Source of the DNA: Arthrobacter sp. OV608
Lineage (GTDB): Bacteria > Actinomycetota > Actinomycetes > Actinomycetales > Micrococcaceae
Length of the DNA: 64,000 nucleotides
NCBI GenBank assembly: GCA_900110595.1
Contig: FOEZ01000014.1
Location: forward strand, 37,814 to 101,813
Direction of reading: 5' to 3'
Shown piece after piece: positions 7,497 through 16,678 of this stretch. Under the pieces are notes generated by a model that was not told the origin of the DNA, searched no databases, and saw nothing but the letters and a program-made list of their open reading frames with translations. The translations under genes were made by a program, and so were the position numbers. Positions within the stretch are counted from its first letter, which is position 1. Every line of letters begins with the position of its first letter.

Positions 7497-10034
7497 ATGA
7501 TGAATTCGCCAGGTGGGAAAGCTTTAGCTGAGGGGAAGGGCCTGGTGAGGCGAACCGGTACCAGGGCGGCAGCGGCAGTTGCGGCGGGAACACTGGTGCT
7601 GGCAGGCGGCGGGGTGGCCTTTGCTGACGACATCTTCAACGACCTGGACGCCACCATCGACGCCACGGCAGAGGTCTTGCCGCTCAATGTCGGAGGTGCC
7701 AACGGCAGCACTACGTTGGCCGTGTCTCCTACGAAAGATGATGGCAAAAACGGCTGTAACCTGACGGGCTCGACCACGCTCACGCTGAACCTCACCTCCA
7801 GTAACGCGTCCGTGGCCACAGTGTCCCCGTCCAGCGTTACCTTCACGTCCTGCGGTGACGCGAAGGTGCTGACCATCACGCCTGTGGGCGCAGGATCCGC
7901 AAATGTGACCGCCAGCCAGGCGGGCAATAACACCGGCGGCACTTTCAATCTCGCATCCGCAGCCTTCACGGTGAACGTGGCCGCGCCAGCGCCTTCCAAC
8001 ACTGCGCCGATCCTCAACATCTCTGGAGCAACGAACGGTGCGTCCTACACCAAGGGTGACGTCCCCGCTGCCGTCTGCAACGTCACGGATAAGGAGGACG
8101 GCAACAAATCCTTCCCGGCAACCTTGAGTGCCATCTCGGGCAACGACGCCGCCACCGGGATCGGTATCCAGGAAGCCAGTTGCAGCTACACCGACAAAGG
8201 CGGCCTCACCGCGGCCAGTTCCATCACCTACGGAATCACCGATGGCTCGGCGCCGGTCATCTCATACACCTTGTCACCCACCACCCCTGACGGCTCTGGC
8301 GGCTGGTACAAGAGCGCTGTCGCGCTGGACTGGACGGTAACAGAAGGCGATTCTTCGAGCACGTTGGAGATGACGGGCTGCAAGGACCAGAACATCACTG
8401 AAGACCAGATGGCAGCCGACTTCACCTGCTCCGCCACCAGTGCCGGCGGAACCGCAGCAACCCAAACGGTCAACCTCAAGAAGGACGGCACCGCGCCAAC
8501 CGTTGGTTACACGGACGCCACGGGAACTGCCGGGACGAACGGCTGGTACACCTCTGACATCCTTGCCACCTTCACCGGAACTGACACCACTTCGGGACTG
8601 CTTACCTCAACCCAGCAAGTGGCCTCTTCCGGTGAGGGTGCCGCAGTGCAAGTGACCAGCCCCGCGTTCACCGACATCGCCGGCAACACCACCCCTGCTG
8701 GCGCGGCTTCGGAAACCTTCAAGATCGACAAGAATGCGCCTGACGTCAGCTACACCAATGAAACGGGGACCCTCGGCACTAACGGCTGGTACACCTCGGA
8801 CGTCCAGGCCAACTTCACGGCAACGGACCTCATTTCCGGACCCCTCAGCGCATCGCAGGCAGTGACCTCCTCCGGTGAAGGCGAATCGGTGACCATCCAG
8901 AGCCCTGCCTTCACTGACATCGCGGGCAACACCCGGGCCGCTGGCGCGGTGTCCCGGTCCTACAAAATCGACAAGACAGCACCGGACGTAAGCTACGGCG
9001 AGGTCGCAAGCGGCACCCTGGGGACCAACGACTGGTACGTGTCCGACGTCGAGGCCCGCTTCACCGCAACGGATGCCACATCCGGACTGCCTGTTTCGTC
9101 GCAGACAGTGTTCTCCACCGGCGAGGGGCCGGAGGTGAAGGTAGCGAGCCCGGCATTCGTCGACAACGCCGGAAACACCACGGCCGCCGGTGCCACTGCC
9201 AAGTCGTTCAAGATCGACAAGACGGCGCCGAAGGTCTCCTACAGCGGCGCCACAACGTCGCCGAACAGCAACGGTTGGTACAAGACCGACGTGGTCGCGA
9301 CCTTTACGGGAACCGACGACCTCTCCGGCCCCACGTCCGCCATGCAGACCAGGACCACCACGGGCGAGGGCGCTGCGGTGTCAGTAGACAGCCCGGCGTT
9401 CACGGACGGCGCAGGTAACACCACTCCTGAAGGAGCAACGTCGGCCACCTTCAGCATCGATAAGTCGGCACCTTCGGTCTCCTTCACCTCCAATCTCGGT
9501 GACAGCTACTTCGGCGCCACCCCCGCAGCCCCCGGCTGCAAGGCATCGGACGACGGGGGCTCAGGACTCGATGGAAGCTGCACCGTCTCGGGCTACGGCC
9601 CGGAAGTTGGCAAGCACTTCCTGACCGCAACAGCCGTTGACCGCGCCGGCAACAGCACTACCGTGTCCCAGTCCTACGAGGTCAAGGCATGGACGCTCAA
9701 GGGCTTCTATCAGCCGATCGATATGAACGGAGTCCTGAACACCGTCAAGTCCGGCAGCACGGTTCCGGCCAAGTTCGAGGTCTTCGCAGGCACCACCGAA
9801 CTCACTGACCCCAACCTGGTGCAGTTCAGTGCAGCAAAAATCCAGTGCTTGTCTGGCACTGCTGAGGACGCCGTCGAGGTTGTTGCCACCGGAAACACCG
9901 TCCTCCGCTACGACGCCATCGCCGGCCAGTTCGTCTACAACTGGAAGACGCCCACGGGTGCCGGCAACTGCTACAAGCTGACGATGACGGGGAAGGACGG
10001 TTCATCCATCAGCGCTAACTTCAAGCTGAAGTAG
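7497..10034 (+). CDS. Secreted tandem-repeat protein with C-terminal PxKF domain
   Basis: Protein of 845 aa. ATG 7497 follows GAGGAG by 6 nt; the frame is open upstream but without such a site. Residues 1-46 form a signal peptide with a long Arg/Ala-rich n-region and cleavage near VAFADD. Then come a beta-rich domain (~50-160), a divergent Ig-like unit, four units of 81-82 aa with NGWYTSD and SPAFTDIAGNTT motifs, a divergent final unit, and a C-terminal region with STVPAKFEVFAG, the motif of the actinobacterial PxKF domain. No LPXTG or transmembrane tail is seen, so it is secreted or loosely held. Role unknown; surface adhesion or wall binding is plausible. Confidence 0.85.
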   Translation: MMNSPGGKALAEGKGLVRRTGTRAAAAVAAGTLVLAGGGVAFADDIFNDLDATIDATAEVLPLNVGGANGSTTLAVSPTKDDGKNGCNLTGSTTLTLNLTSSNASVATVSPSSVTFTSCGDAKVLTITPVGAGSANVTASQAGNNTGGTFNLASAAFTVNVAAPAPSNTAPILNISGATNGASYTKGDVPAAVCNVTDKEDGNKSFPATLSAISGNDAATGIGIQEASCSYTDKGGLTAASSITYGITDGSAPVISYTLSPTTPDGSGGWYKSAVALDWTVTEGDSSSTLEMTGCKDQNITEDQMAADFTCSATSAGGTAATQTVNLKKDGTAPTVGYTDATGTAGTNGWYTSDILATFTGTDTTSGLLTSTQQVASSGEGAAVQVTSPAFTDIAGNTTPAGAASETFKIDKNAPDVSYTNETGTLGTNGWYTSDVQANFTATDLISGPLSASQAVTSSGEGESVTIQSPAFTDIAGNTRAAGAVSRSYKIDKTAPDVSYGEVASGTLGTNDWYVSDVEARFTATDATSGLPVSSQTVFSTGEGPEVKVASPAFVDNAGNTTAAGATAKSFKIDKTAPKVSYSGATTSPNSNGWYKTDVVATFTGTDDLSGPTSAMQTRTTTGEGAAVSVDSPAFTDGAGNTTPEGATSATFSIDKSAPSVSFTSNLGDSYFGATPAAPGCKASDDGGSGLDGSCTVSGYGPEVGKHFLTATAVDRAGNSTTVSQSYEVKAWTLKGFYQPIDMNGVLNTVKSGSTVPAKFEVFAGTTELTDPNLVQFSAAKIQCLSGTAEDAVEVVATGNTVLRYDAIAGQFVYNWKTPTGAGNCYKLTMTGKDGSSISANFKLK
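8493..9467 (+). repeat. Four tandem 243-246 bp coding repeats
   Basis: Units begin at 8493, 8736, 8979 and 9225, each opening with Ala-Pro and closing with a (K/S)IDK(N/T/S) motif. Protein repeats are similar but not identical, and codon changes are scattered, so the duplication is old rather than recent. Units before and after (about 8250 and 9468) are diverged members of the same array. Confidence 0.85.
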
Positions 10035-10069
10035 CGGTAGCTTCTGCAGCGCCCAACGAGGTGCGCAGC

Positions 10070-10110
10070 AAGGATGCGGCCCGGTCAACCAGACCGGGCC
10101 ACATCCTTTT
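10070..10110 (+). terminator. Rho-independent terminator of repeat-protein gene
   Basis: A stem of about 17 bp with a single mismatch (AAGGATGCGGCCCGGTC against its partner ending ACATCCTT), loop AACCA, then TTTT. It lies 35 nt after the stop at 10034. This is the clearest intrinsic terminator in the window. Confidence 0.85.
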
Positions 10111-10194
10111 GCCGGCCGACGTGGCTCAGCATCACGTCTTAGTGACTTCCTGGGCCACGTCCTCGCCGGGACGGGCTTTGGCTGGACCCTCCCG

Positions 10195-11067
10195 CTACTC
10201 GCCGGCGGCCTCGAGCTCGGCGTACGTCTCGTCGTCGAGCGTGACGCCCGCAGCGGCCATGTTCTCCTCGAGGTGCTGCACCGAACCGGTGCCGGGGATG
10301 GGCATCATCACGGGCGAGCGGCGCAGCAGCCATGCCAGCGCAACCTGGGAAGTGGTGGCGCCGAGGCGCTTGGCCGCCTCGTCCAGCGGCCCGCCCGGCT
10401 GCGCCAGCTCGCCGGCCGAAATGGGCGCCCACGGGATGAAGCCAATCCCGTTCTCCTCTGAATACCGCAGCACGTCCTCCGAGCTCCGGTCCGTCAGGTT
10501 GTAGCGGTTCTGGACAGTGGAAACGGTAAAGTGCTTGCCGGCCGCTTCCAGTTCCGCCACGCTCACCTGCGACAGTCCCAGGGCCCGGACCTTGCCCTCG
10601 TCCTGCAGCTCGCGGAGCACACCAAACTGCTCTTCAGCATCCACCTTGGGATCAATCCGGTGCAGCTGCAGCAGGTCCAGGCTGTCCACCTTCAGCTTCC
10701 GCAGGCTCAGTTCCGTCTGCTGGCGCAGGTATTCCGGCCGGCCAACCGGAATCCACTTGCCGGGCCCGGTCCGCGTGAAGCCCACCTTTGTGGCAATCTT
10801 CAGCCCGTCCTTGTACGGGTACAGCGCTTCGGCAAGGATCTCCTCGCTGATGTTCGGGCCGTAGGAATCTGCGGTATCAATGAAATCAACGCCGAACTCG
10901 ACGGCGCGGCGCACCACGTCCACGGCGGCCTGGCGGTCGGCGGGCTCACCCCAGACGCCGTCGCCCACGATGCGCATGGCACCAAAACCGAGCCGGTGCA
11001 CGGTTCCAAGGTCCTTCAGGTCAATCGTTGCGGACAGTTCCAGCTGGTTCGTTGTCTCAAAGCTCAT
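10195..11067 (-). CDS. Aldo/keto reductase
   Basis: About 290 aa. It shows the AKR tetrad regions: [14 protein letters not shown] (Asp and Tyr), KIATKVGF (Lys) and [10 protein letters not shown] (His), with a C-terminal NADPH-binding segment [25 protein letters not shown] set the start at ATG 11067, which has AGGAGG 11 nt upstream; the longer frame to 11106 would overlap that ribosome site. It is divergent from the flavin monooxygenase at 11209. It reduces carbonyls of unknown identity with NADPH. Confidence 0.87.
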   Translation of the reverse strand: MSFETTNQLELSATIDLKDLGTVHRLGFGAMRIVGDGVWGEPADRQAAVDVVRRAVEFGVDFIDTADSYGPNISEEILAEALYPYKDGLKIATKVGFTRTGPGKWIPVGRPEYLRQQTELSLRKLKVDSLDLLQLHRIDPKVDAEEQFGVLRELQDEGKVRALGLSQVSVAELEAAGKHFTVSTVQNRYNLTDRSSEDVLRYSEENGIGFIPWAPISAGELAQPGGPLDEAAKRLGATTSQVALAWLLRRSPVMMPIPGTGSVQHLEENMAAAGVTLDDETYAELEAAGE

Positions 11068-11208
11068 AGGGGCGGCAACCTCCTCAGCCTGCTGAGTATT
11101 CCGCAAGTCACAGAAATAAGCCGGCAGCCGCCGTCGTTATACAAACCGTGCCCGCCGCAACCCGGCCGGCACCTTCCTGTGTAATTTTCTGAAAGGCCGG
11201 CATTTACC

Positions 11209-12198
11209 GTGACTCTTCCCCTCTCCATCCTTGACCTGGCAACCATCGGCAAGGGCCAGACGGCGGCGGAAAGCTTCGCGGGCAGCGTGGCCATGGCGCA
11301 GAGCGCCGAGAAACTGGGCTACCGCCGGGTCTGGTACGCCGAGCACCACAACATGTCCTCGATTGCCTCCTCCGCGACGAGCGTGCTGATCGCCCATGTT
11401 GCCGCGCACACCGAAAGCATCCGGCTCGGCGCCGGCGGCGTGATGCTGCCCAACCACTCCCCGCTGACCATCGCCGAGCAGTTCGGCACGCTGGAAACCC
11501 TGCACCCGGGCCGGATTGACCTGGGCCTGGGACGTGCACCGGGCAGTGACCAGAACACCATGCGCGCGCTCCGGCGGGACCCTATGTCCGCGGACAGCTT
11601 CCCGCAGGATGTCCTGGAACTGCAGGGCTACCTCACCGGTCCCACCCGCATCCAGGGCGTCGAAGCCACCCCGGGCAAGGGCACCAACGTTCCGCTGTAT
11701 ATCCTGGGATCGTCCCTGTTCGGCGCGCGGCTGGCCGCCCAGCTGGGCTTGCCGTACGCGTTTGCCTCCCATTTCGCCCCGAATGCGCTTCAGGATGCCG
11801 TGGCCCTCTACCGCCGCGAGTTCAAGCCCTCGGCGCAGCTGGACACGCCGCACGTCATCGCGGGCGTGAACGTGATCGCCGCGGATTCCGCCTCCGAAGC
11901 GCAGGCCATGATGCAGGCCACGAAGCGTGCCCGCGTGTCCCTGTTCTTCGGCGGCGGCCGGGAATTCACGGACGATGAAGCGGATATGATCCTCGACTCC
12001 CCGCAGGGCCAGCACGTCTCGCAGATGATGACGTATTCAGCGGTGGGCACGCCCGACGTCGTCCTGGATTACCTGGATGAATTCGGGCGGCATGCCGACG
12101 CCGACGAACTCATCGTGGCGCACCAGAGCACCGGCACCGAGGCCCGGCTCCGGTCGGTGGAACTCCTGGCCGAGGCCGCCGGGCTGGTGCGGGTCTGA
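11209..12198 (+). CDS. LLM-class flavin-dependent oxidoreductase (MsnO8-like)
   Basis: Protein of 329 aa. Luciferase-like features run through the whole length: [61 protein letters not shown]-type FMN region, and a C-terminal [13 protein letters not shown] segment. GTG start at 11209; the preceding sequence has only a weak purine stretch. A second, differently branched member of the family occurs at 5026. It shares a 141-bp divergent promoter region with the aldo/keto reductase. Substrate unknown. Confidence 0.85.
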   Translation: MTLPLSILDLATIGKGQTAAESFAGSVAMAQSAEKLGYRRVWYAEHHNMSSIASSATSVLIAHVAAHTESIRLGAGGVMLPNHSPLTIAEQFGTLETLHPGRIDLGLGRAPGSDQNTMRALRRDPMSADSFPQDVLELQGYLTGPTRIQGVEATPGKGTNVPLYILGSSLFGARLAAQLGLPYAFASHFAPNALQDAVALYRREFKPSAQLDTPHVIAGVNVIAADSASEAQAMMQATKRARVSLFFGGGREFTDDEADMILDSPQGQHVSQMMTYSAVGTPDVVLDYLDEFGRHADADELIVAHQSTGTEARLRSVELLAEAAGLVRV

Positions 12199-12503
12199 TT
12201 CTTAGGCCCGCCGGAGCGTCACGCGCGGCACTTTTTCACCCGGGCACGACGGCGGGTTCCCCGGTTCCGTGCGCCGGGCGTCGCCGTCGTGGTCCAAACG
12301 GCTGCCGGGCGTGGCAGCAGCGTGACCCGCAGACTTTTACACATACGCAATGAAGGAGACTTCCGGGGGAAACTGCCGGGGCTGAGTATTGGACTTGCCC
12401 CCTTGGGAATCGCTGGGATTCCCAGGCGGGGCACCAACCGGTAGTCCGCAGGCAATCCAGCGGCTGAGTTACCGGCCTGGTCCTGCCTCTAAGGGGTACA
12501 CGG
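12199..12503. other. 305-bp intergenic region with one hairpin
   Basis: No supported gene. A 10-bp stem with one G-T pair (GGGAATC at 12405-12411 facing GATTCCC at 12417-12423) lies about 80 nt before the GH15 fusion gene. It has no T-run after it, so it is more likely a leader structure than a terminator. No clear promoter hexamers were found. Confidence 0.3.
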
Positions 12504-15134
12504 ATGCCGACGCCCTTGAACCAAAGCGTGGCGGATTCCGCCCTGCTCACCCGCTCCCTCCCGCTGGAGATGCTCCGCGCATTCGTCCAGTCGGACGCGG
12601 CGGACAACGGGCTGACGCCCGCCCTCCTCGCCGAACTCAAGGTACTGGCGCGCGTTCCCGGCCTGCTGGTGGCCTGCAACTACGGCGGCACCCTGTGCGA
12701 CGCCGAGGGCATCTCCACCGAGATCCTGCCTTTGGGCAGCGCGGCCATTGCCCTGCGCGCCCTGGCAGCCCTGCCCAACACCCATGCGGCGATCATCTCG
12801 GGGCGCTCTCTCCGTGACCTTGCGGCCGTGTCGCGCCTTCCGGTGGAGGTGCATCTCATCGGCTCGCACGGCGCGGAATCGGACATGGGCTTCGCGCACG
12901 GCCAGACCCTCGCCACAGAATCGGCCCTGCAGAAGGTCAACGCCGCGCTCAACGAGGCAGTGGGTTTCCAAAAAGGCATCTGGATTGAACGCAAACCAGT
13001 GGCCGTTTCTGTCCACACCCGGCCGGCGCCGCCGGACGTTGTGGAGTCCGTGACGGAAACAGCCAGGGAGATCGCCCGGGTCCACGGCCTGTTCTTTATC
13101 GTGGACGGTTCGGTGCTGGACCTGTCCGTTGTGGAACCGTCCAAAGCGGAGGCGCTGGAAACACTCCGGTCCCGGCTGGGAGCCAGCGCAGCCATGTTCG
13201 CCGGGGATGCCTACAGTGACGAACTCGCCATCGCCACCCTGCGGGGGCCCGACCTGGGGCTGCACGTGGGCCCGGGGGAGACCGCCGCCGCGCACCGTGT
13301 CCGCGGCCCCGAATCCTTCGCGCGGGTCCTCGCCCTCCTCTTCGAACTGCGGCGGGCCTGGCTGTTCGGCGAGGACGCCGTGGGCCTGGAACGGCACTCG
13401 ATGATCGGCAACGGCTCCTCCACCGCGCTGCTGACACCGGACGCCAAGATCTGCTGGATGAGCCACCCGCTGCCGGACTCAGGGTCGCTGTTTGCGCACA
13501 TCTTAGGCGGCGACGCGGCCGGCCACTTCTCGGTGGAACCGGTCAAGGCTTCCCAAGTGCTGGGGCAGCGGTACGTGGACAGCACCATGATTGTCGAAAC
13601 CCGGTGGGCGGACGTCACGGTCACGGACTACCTGGAGCCTGCCCCGGACGGCATCACCAGCCTGGTCCGGGTGCTTTCCGGGCACGGAGCCGCCAGGATT
13701 GTCTTTGCTCCCCGGCCGGACTACGCCAACGCGCCGTTCAGCATGGAAGCGCGCGGCGGCGAGGTACACGTGGTGGGCACATCGGAACCGGTCATCCTCT
13801 TTGCCCCCGGTGTCACGTTCAGTATTACCTCGGACGGCCGGCACGCCACGGCCACGGCGTCCGTGAACCTGCAAGATGGACCGGTGGTGCTCAACCTGCG
13901 CTGTGGCGACACTGAACCGCAGCCCGCGGACCCCCAAGGGGAGACGGAGCGGCGGGCCGGGGTGGCCCTGCAGGCCCGGCAGTGGGTGCAGCGGCTTGCC
14001 TTGCCTTCCGTTAAGCCTTCCCTGGTGCGGCGCTCGGCCCTGGTGCTCCGCGCCCTGGTTCATGAGCCCACGGGCGCCGTCCTCGCGGCCCCCACCACCT
14101 CCCTGCCTGAGGGAATTGGCGGAACCAGGAACTGGGACTACCGGTACTGCTGGCTGCGGGACGGTTCCATGACCGTCAACGCGCTGGTGGACCTCGGTTC
14201 CACGGCGGAGGCTGCCGGATTCCTGGCCTGGCTGGGCCGGATCCTCGAACACGCGCCCGGCCCCGAATGGCTGCACCCGCTCTACTCGGTGACCGGTGCG
14301 CCGCTCTCCACCGAAGCCGTCGTCGACAGCCTCCCGGGGTATGCGGGCTCGCGCCCGGTGAGGATCGGCAATGCCGCAGACCACCAGGTCCAGCTGGACG
14401 TTTTTGGGCCGGTTGCTGAACTGATCCACACCCTCAGTGAGCGGGAGGGTGCGCTCGCGGACGGCCACTGGGAGCTGATGGTCCAGATGGCCTCGGCCGT
14501 CCTGGCCCGCTGGCATGAACCGGACCACGGTATCTGGGAGGCCCGGCGGGCGGCCCGCCACCACGTCTATTCCAAGGTGATGTGCTGGGTGACCCTGGAC
14601 CGGGCTCTGCGGACGGCGGCCCGCCACGGCCGCGAGCCGGACCCGGCCTGGGCGGTGATGGCGGACACCATCCGTGAGGAGGTGCTGCACGAGGGCTGGG
14701 ACGACTCGGCAAAGTCCTACACCGTGGCCTATGACAGCCCGGACCTTGATGCCGCCGTCCTGCACATCGGCCTCTCCGGCATGCTGGACGTCACGGACCA
14801 GCGCTTCCTGGACACCGTCACCGCCGTTGAGCGGGAGCTGCGGGTGGGGCCCACTGTTTTCCGGTACAGGTACGACGACGGCCTGCCGGGCCTGGAGGGC
14901 GGGTTCCACATCTGCACCACCTGGCTCATTGAAGCCTATGTAGCCGTGGGCCGTATCGACGAAGCCTGGGACCTGTTCGACCAGCTGGTGAACCTTTTCG
15001 GCCCCACCGGGCTGCTGCCGGAGGAGTACGATCCCGGTACGGAGACCCATCTGGGAAACCATCCCCAGGCCTACTCGCACCTGGGCTTCATCCGTTGCGC
15101 CAGGCTCCTGGACGAACACCAGGGCAGAAGATAG
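12504..15134 (+). CDS. Trehalose-phosphatase-like (HAD) domain fused to GH15 glucoamylase/trehalase-like domain
   Basis: Protein of 876 aa. Residues ~45-275 form a HAD trehalose-6-phosphate phosphatase-like domain. Motif II (AAIISGRSLRDL), the Lys (VEPSKAEALETL) and motif IV (FAGDAYSDELAIATL) are present, but motif I, normally DxDGT, reads NYGGT (Asn59, Gly61), so both catalytic Asp are missing. Residues ~290-870 are a GH15 (alpha/alpha)6 enzyme with NWDYRYCWLRDGSMTVNALV, EGGFHICTTWLIEAY and GLLPEEYDP carrying the expected acidic residues. GH15 members in actinobacteria include trehalases. I infer a cytosolic alpha-glucosidase/trehalase with a non-catalytic sugar-phosphate-sensing domain. Confidence 0.85.
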   Translation: MPTPLNQSVADSALLTRSLPLEMLRAFVQSDAADNGLTPALLAELKVLARVPGLLVACNYGGTLCDAEGISTEILPLGSAAIALRALAALPNTHAAIISGRSLRDLAAVSRLPVEVHLIGSHGAESDMGFAHGQTLATESALQKVNAALNEAVGFQKGIWIERKPVAVSVHTRPAPPDVVESVTETAREIARVHGLFFIVDGSVLDLSVVEPSKAEALETLRSRLGASAAMFAGDAYSDELAIATLRGPDLGLHVGPGETAAAHRVRGPESFARVLALLFELRRAWLFGEDAVGLERHSMIGNGSSTALLTPDAKICWMSHPLPDSGSLFAHILGGDAAGHFSVEPVKASQVLGQRYVDSTMIVETRWADVTVTDYLEPAPDGITSLVRVLSGHGAARIVFAPRPDYANAPFSMEARGGEVHVVGTSEPVILFAPGVTFSITSDGRHATATASVNLQDGPVVLNLRCGDTEPQPADPQGETERRAGVALQARQWVQRLALPSVKPSLVRRSALVLRALVHEPTGAVLAAPTTSLPEGIGGTRNWDYRYCWLRDGSMTVNALVDLGSTAEAAGFLAWLGRILEHAPGPEWLHPLYSVTGAPLSTEAVVDSLPGYAGSRPVRIGNAADHQVQLDVFGPVAELIHTLSEREGALADGHWELMVQMASAVLARWHEPDHGIWEARRAARHHVYSKVMCWVTLDRALRTAARHGREPDPAWAVMADTIREEVLHEGWDDSAKSYTVAYDSPDLDAAVLHIGLSGMLDVTDQRFLDTVTAVERELRVGPTVFRYRYDDGLPGLEGGFHICTTWLIEAYVAVGRIDEAWDLFDQLVNLFGPTGLLPEEYDPGTETHLGNHPQAYSHLGFIRCARLLDEHQGRR

Positions 15135-15198
15135 GCGGTGTCCGTCGTCGGTACCTAGAGTGGAGGTAACAGGGACCCAAAAGACTGAAACGAGACTG

Positions 15199-16665
15199 AT
15201 GATGACCGCCCGCACCCAGGCAGTGGGGTTCCGTTCTGAACGCGGCCCCATCCTTATTGCCCTGATGCTGTCCACCGGACTGGTGGCCATTGATTCCACC
15301 ATCGTGGCCACTGCCGTGCCGTCGATCGTCCGGGATGTGGGCGGATTCGAATCGTTCCCGTGGCTTTTTTCGGCATACCTGCTGGCCCAGGGCGTCTCGG
15401 TGCCCATTTACGGCAAATTGTCCGACATGGTGGGCCGCAAGCCGATCATCCTGGCGGGCATCGGGCTGTTCCTGCTGGGGTCCGTCCTCTGCGGCATTGC
15501 CTGGAGCATGCCCTCGCTGATCGCCTTCCGCGCCCTGCAGGGACTCGGCGGGGGAGCCGTGCTGCCGGTGTCCATCACTATCGCCGGGGACGTCTACTCG
15601 CTGGAGGAGCGTGCCAAGGTCCAGGGCTACCTGGCCAGCGTGTGGGCCGTCTCCTCGGTAGTGGGCCCGAGCTTGGGTGGGATTTTCTCCTCGCTGGGGA
15701 TCTGGCGCGGGATCTTCCTGGTCAACGTCCCGCTGTGCCTGCTGGCCGGGTGGATGCTGTTCCGGACCCTGCACGAAGACATTGAGCGGGCCAGGCACCG
15801 GGTGGATTACGCCGGTGCGGCCCTGCTGGCGGGTTCACTCGGCCTGCTGATCCTGGGTGCCCTCCAGGGGGGCCAGGGGTGGAAGTGGGATTCCCCCCTC
15901 AGCATTGGCATCTTTGCGGTGGGTGCGGTCCTGCTGGCCGTGTTCCTGGTGGTGGAGCGGCGGGCGGCGGAGCCGGTGCTGCCATCCTGGGTGGTCTCGC
16001 GGCGGCTTCTTGGAACTACCGCGCTGGTCGCCTTTGGCGTCGGGGCTGTGATTATCGGGCTGACCTCCTACGTGCCCACGTTTCTGGAAGGGGCACTGCA
16101 CACATCACCCCTCGTTGCGGGACTCGCGCTTGCAGCACTGACCGTCGGCTGGCCCATCAGTGCCTCGCAGGCGGGGCGGTTTTACCTGCGGATCGGGTTC
16201 AAGGCCACCGCGTTGATCGGGATCAGCATCACCGTGACGGGCTTGTTGGCCCTTACGCTCACGTCCACCACGCCCAACGTAGTACTGGTGGCCGCCAGCT
16301 GCTTTGTGGTGGGACTAGGCCTGGGGCTGGTGGCCACTCCCACCCTGATTTCCGCCCAGTCCAGCGTTTCCTGGAATGAGCGCGGCGTGGTCACCAGCAC
16401 CAACCTGTTCGCCAGGTCTATTGGAAGCGCACTGGGTGTGGCCGTGTTCGGCGCGGTGGCGAACGCGGTTTATTCGAACTCAACGGGCGACGGCGACGTC
16501 CCCGCGGTGGTGGCCGCTTCCGGCGCAGTCTTCCTGGCGGCGCTGGTGGGCGGCATCCTTACCGTGGCGGCGGTCCTGGCAATGCCGGCAGTGAAAGCGG
16601 ACGCCGCGGACGCCGGGGAGCGGGATTCGGACCCTGAAAAAAGCCGGAGCGTTGCTGATACATAG
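15199..16665 (+). CDS. MFS drug-type exporter, DHA2 (14-TM) family
   Basis: About 488 aa with roughly 14 hydrophobic segments. Motifs include LMLSTGLVAIDSTIVATAVPSIV in TM1, YGKLSDMVGRKPII (loop 2-3 motif A) and RALQGLGGGAVLPVS (motif C region typical of EmrB/QacA drug:H+ antiporters). I use ATG 15199; the frame is open back to GTG 15160 and a GGAGGT at 15162-15167 lies too far upstream for the ATG, so the start is uncertain. It follows the GH15 fusion gene by 64 nt and may be read with it. Substrate unknown. Confidence 0.85.
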   Translation: MMTARTQAVGFRSERGPILIALMLSTGLVAIDSTIVATAVPSIVRDVGGFESFPWLFSAYLLAQGVSVPIYGKLSDMVGRKPIILAGIGLFLLGSVLCGIAWSMPSLIAFRALQGLGGGAVLPVSITIAGDVYSLEERAKVQGYLASVWAVSSVVGPSLGGIFSSLGIWRGIFLVNVPLCLLAGWMLFRTLHEDIERARHRVDYAGAALLAGSLGLLILGALQGGQGWKWDSPLSIGIFAVGAVLLAVFLVVERRAAEPVLPSWVVSRRLLGTTALVAFGVGAVIIGLTSYVPTFLEGALHTSPLVAGLALAALTVGWPISASQAGRFYLRIGFKATALIGISITVTGLLALTLTSTTPNVVLVAASCFVVGLGLGLVATPTLISAQSSVSWNERGVVTSTNLFARSIGSALGVAVFGAVANAVYSNSTGDGDVPAVVAASGAVFLAALVGGILTVAAVLAMPAVKADAADAGERDSDPEKSRSVADT

Positions 16666-16678
16666 CTGCCGCTTGTAC

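Noticed and set aside
8493-9467. Considered as a CRISPR-like or minisatellite array
   Set aside because: The 243-246 bp period is in frame and the units are diverged protein domains; no spacer-repeat pattern.
13503-15407. 634-codon minus-strand frame opposite the GH15 gene
   Set aside because: Shadow of the conserved GH15 and MFS genes; no motifs.
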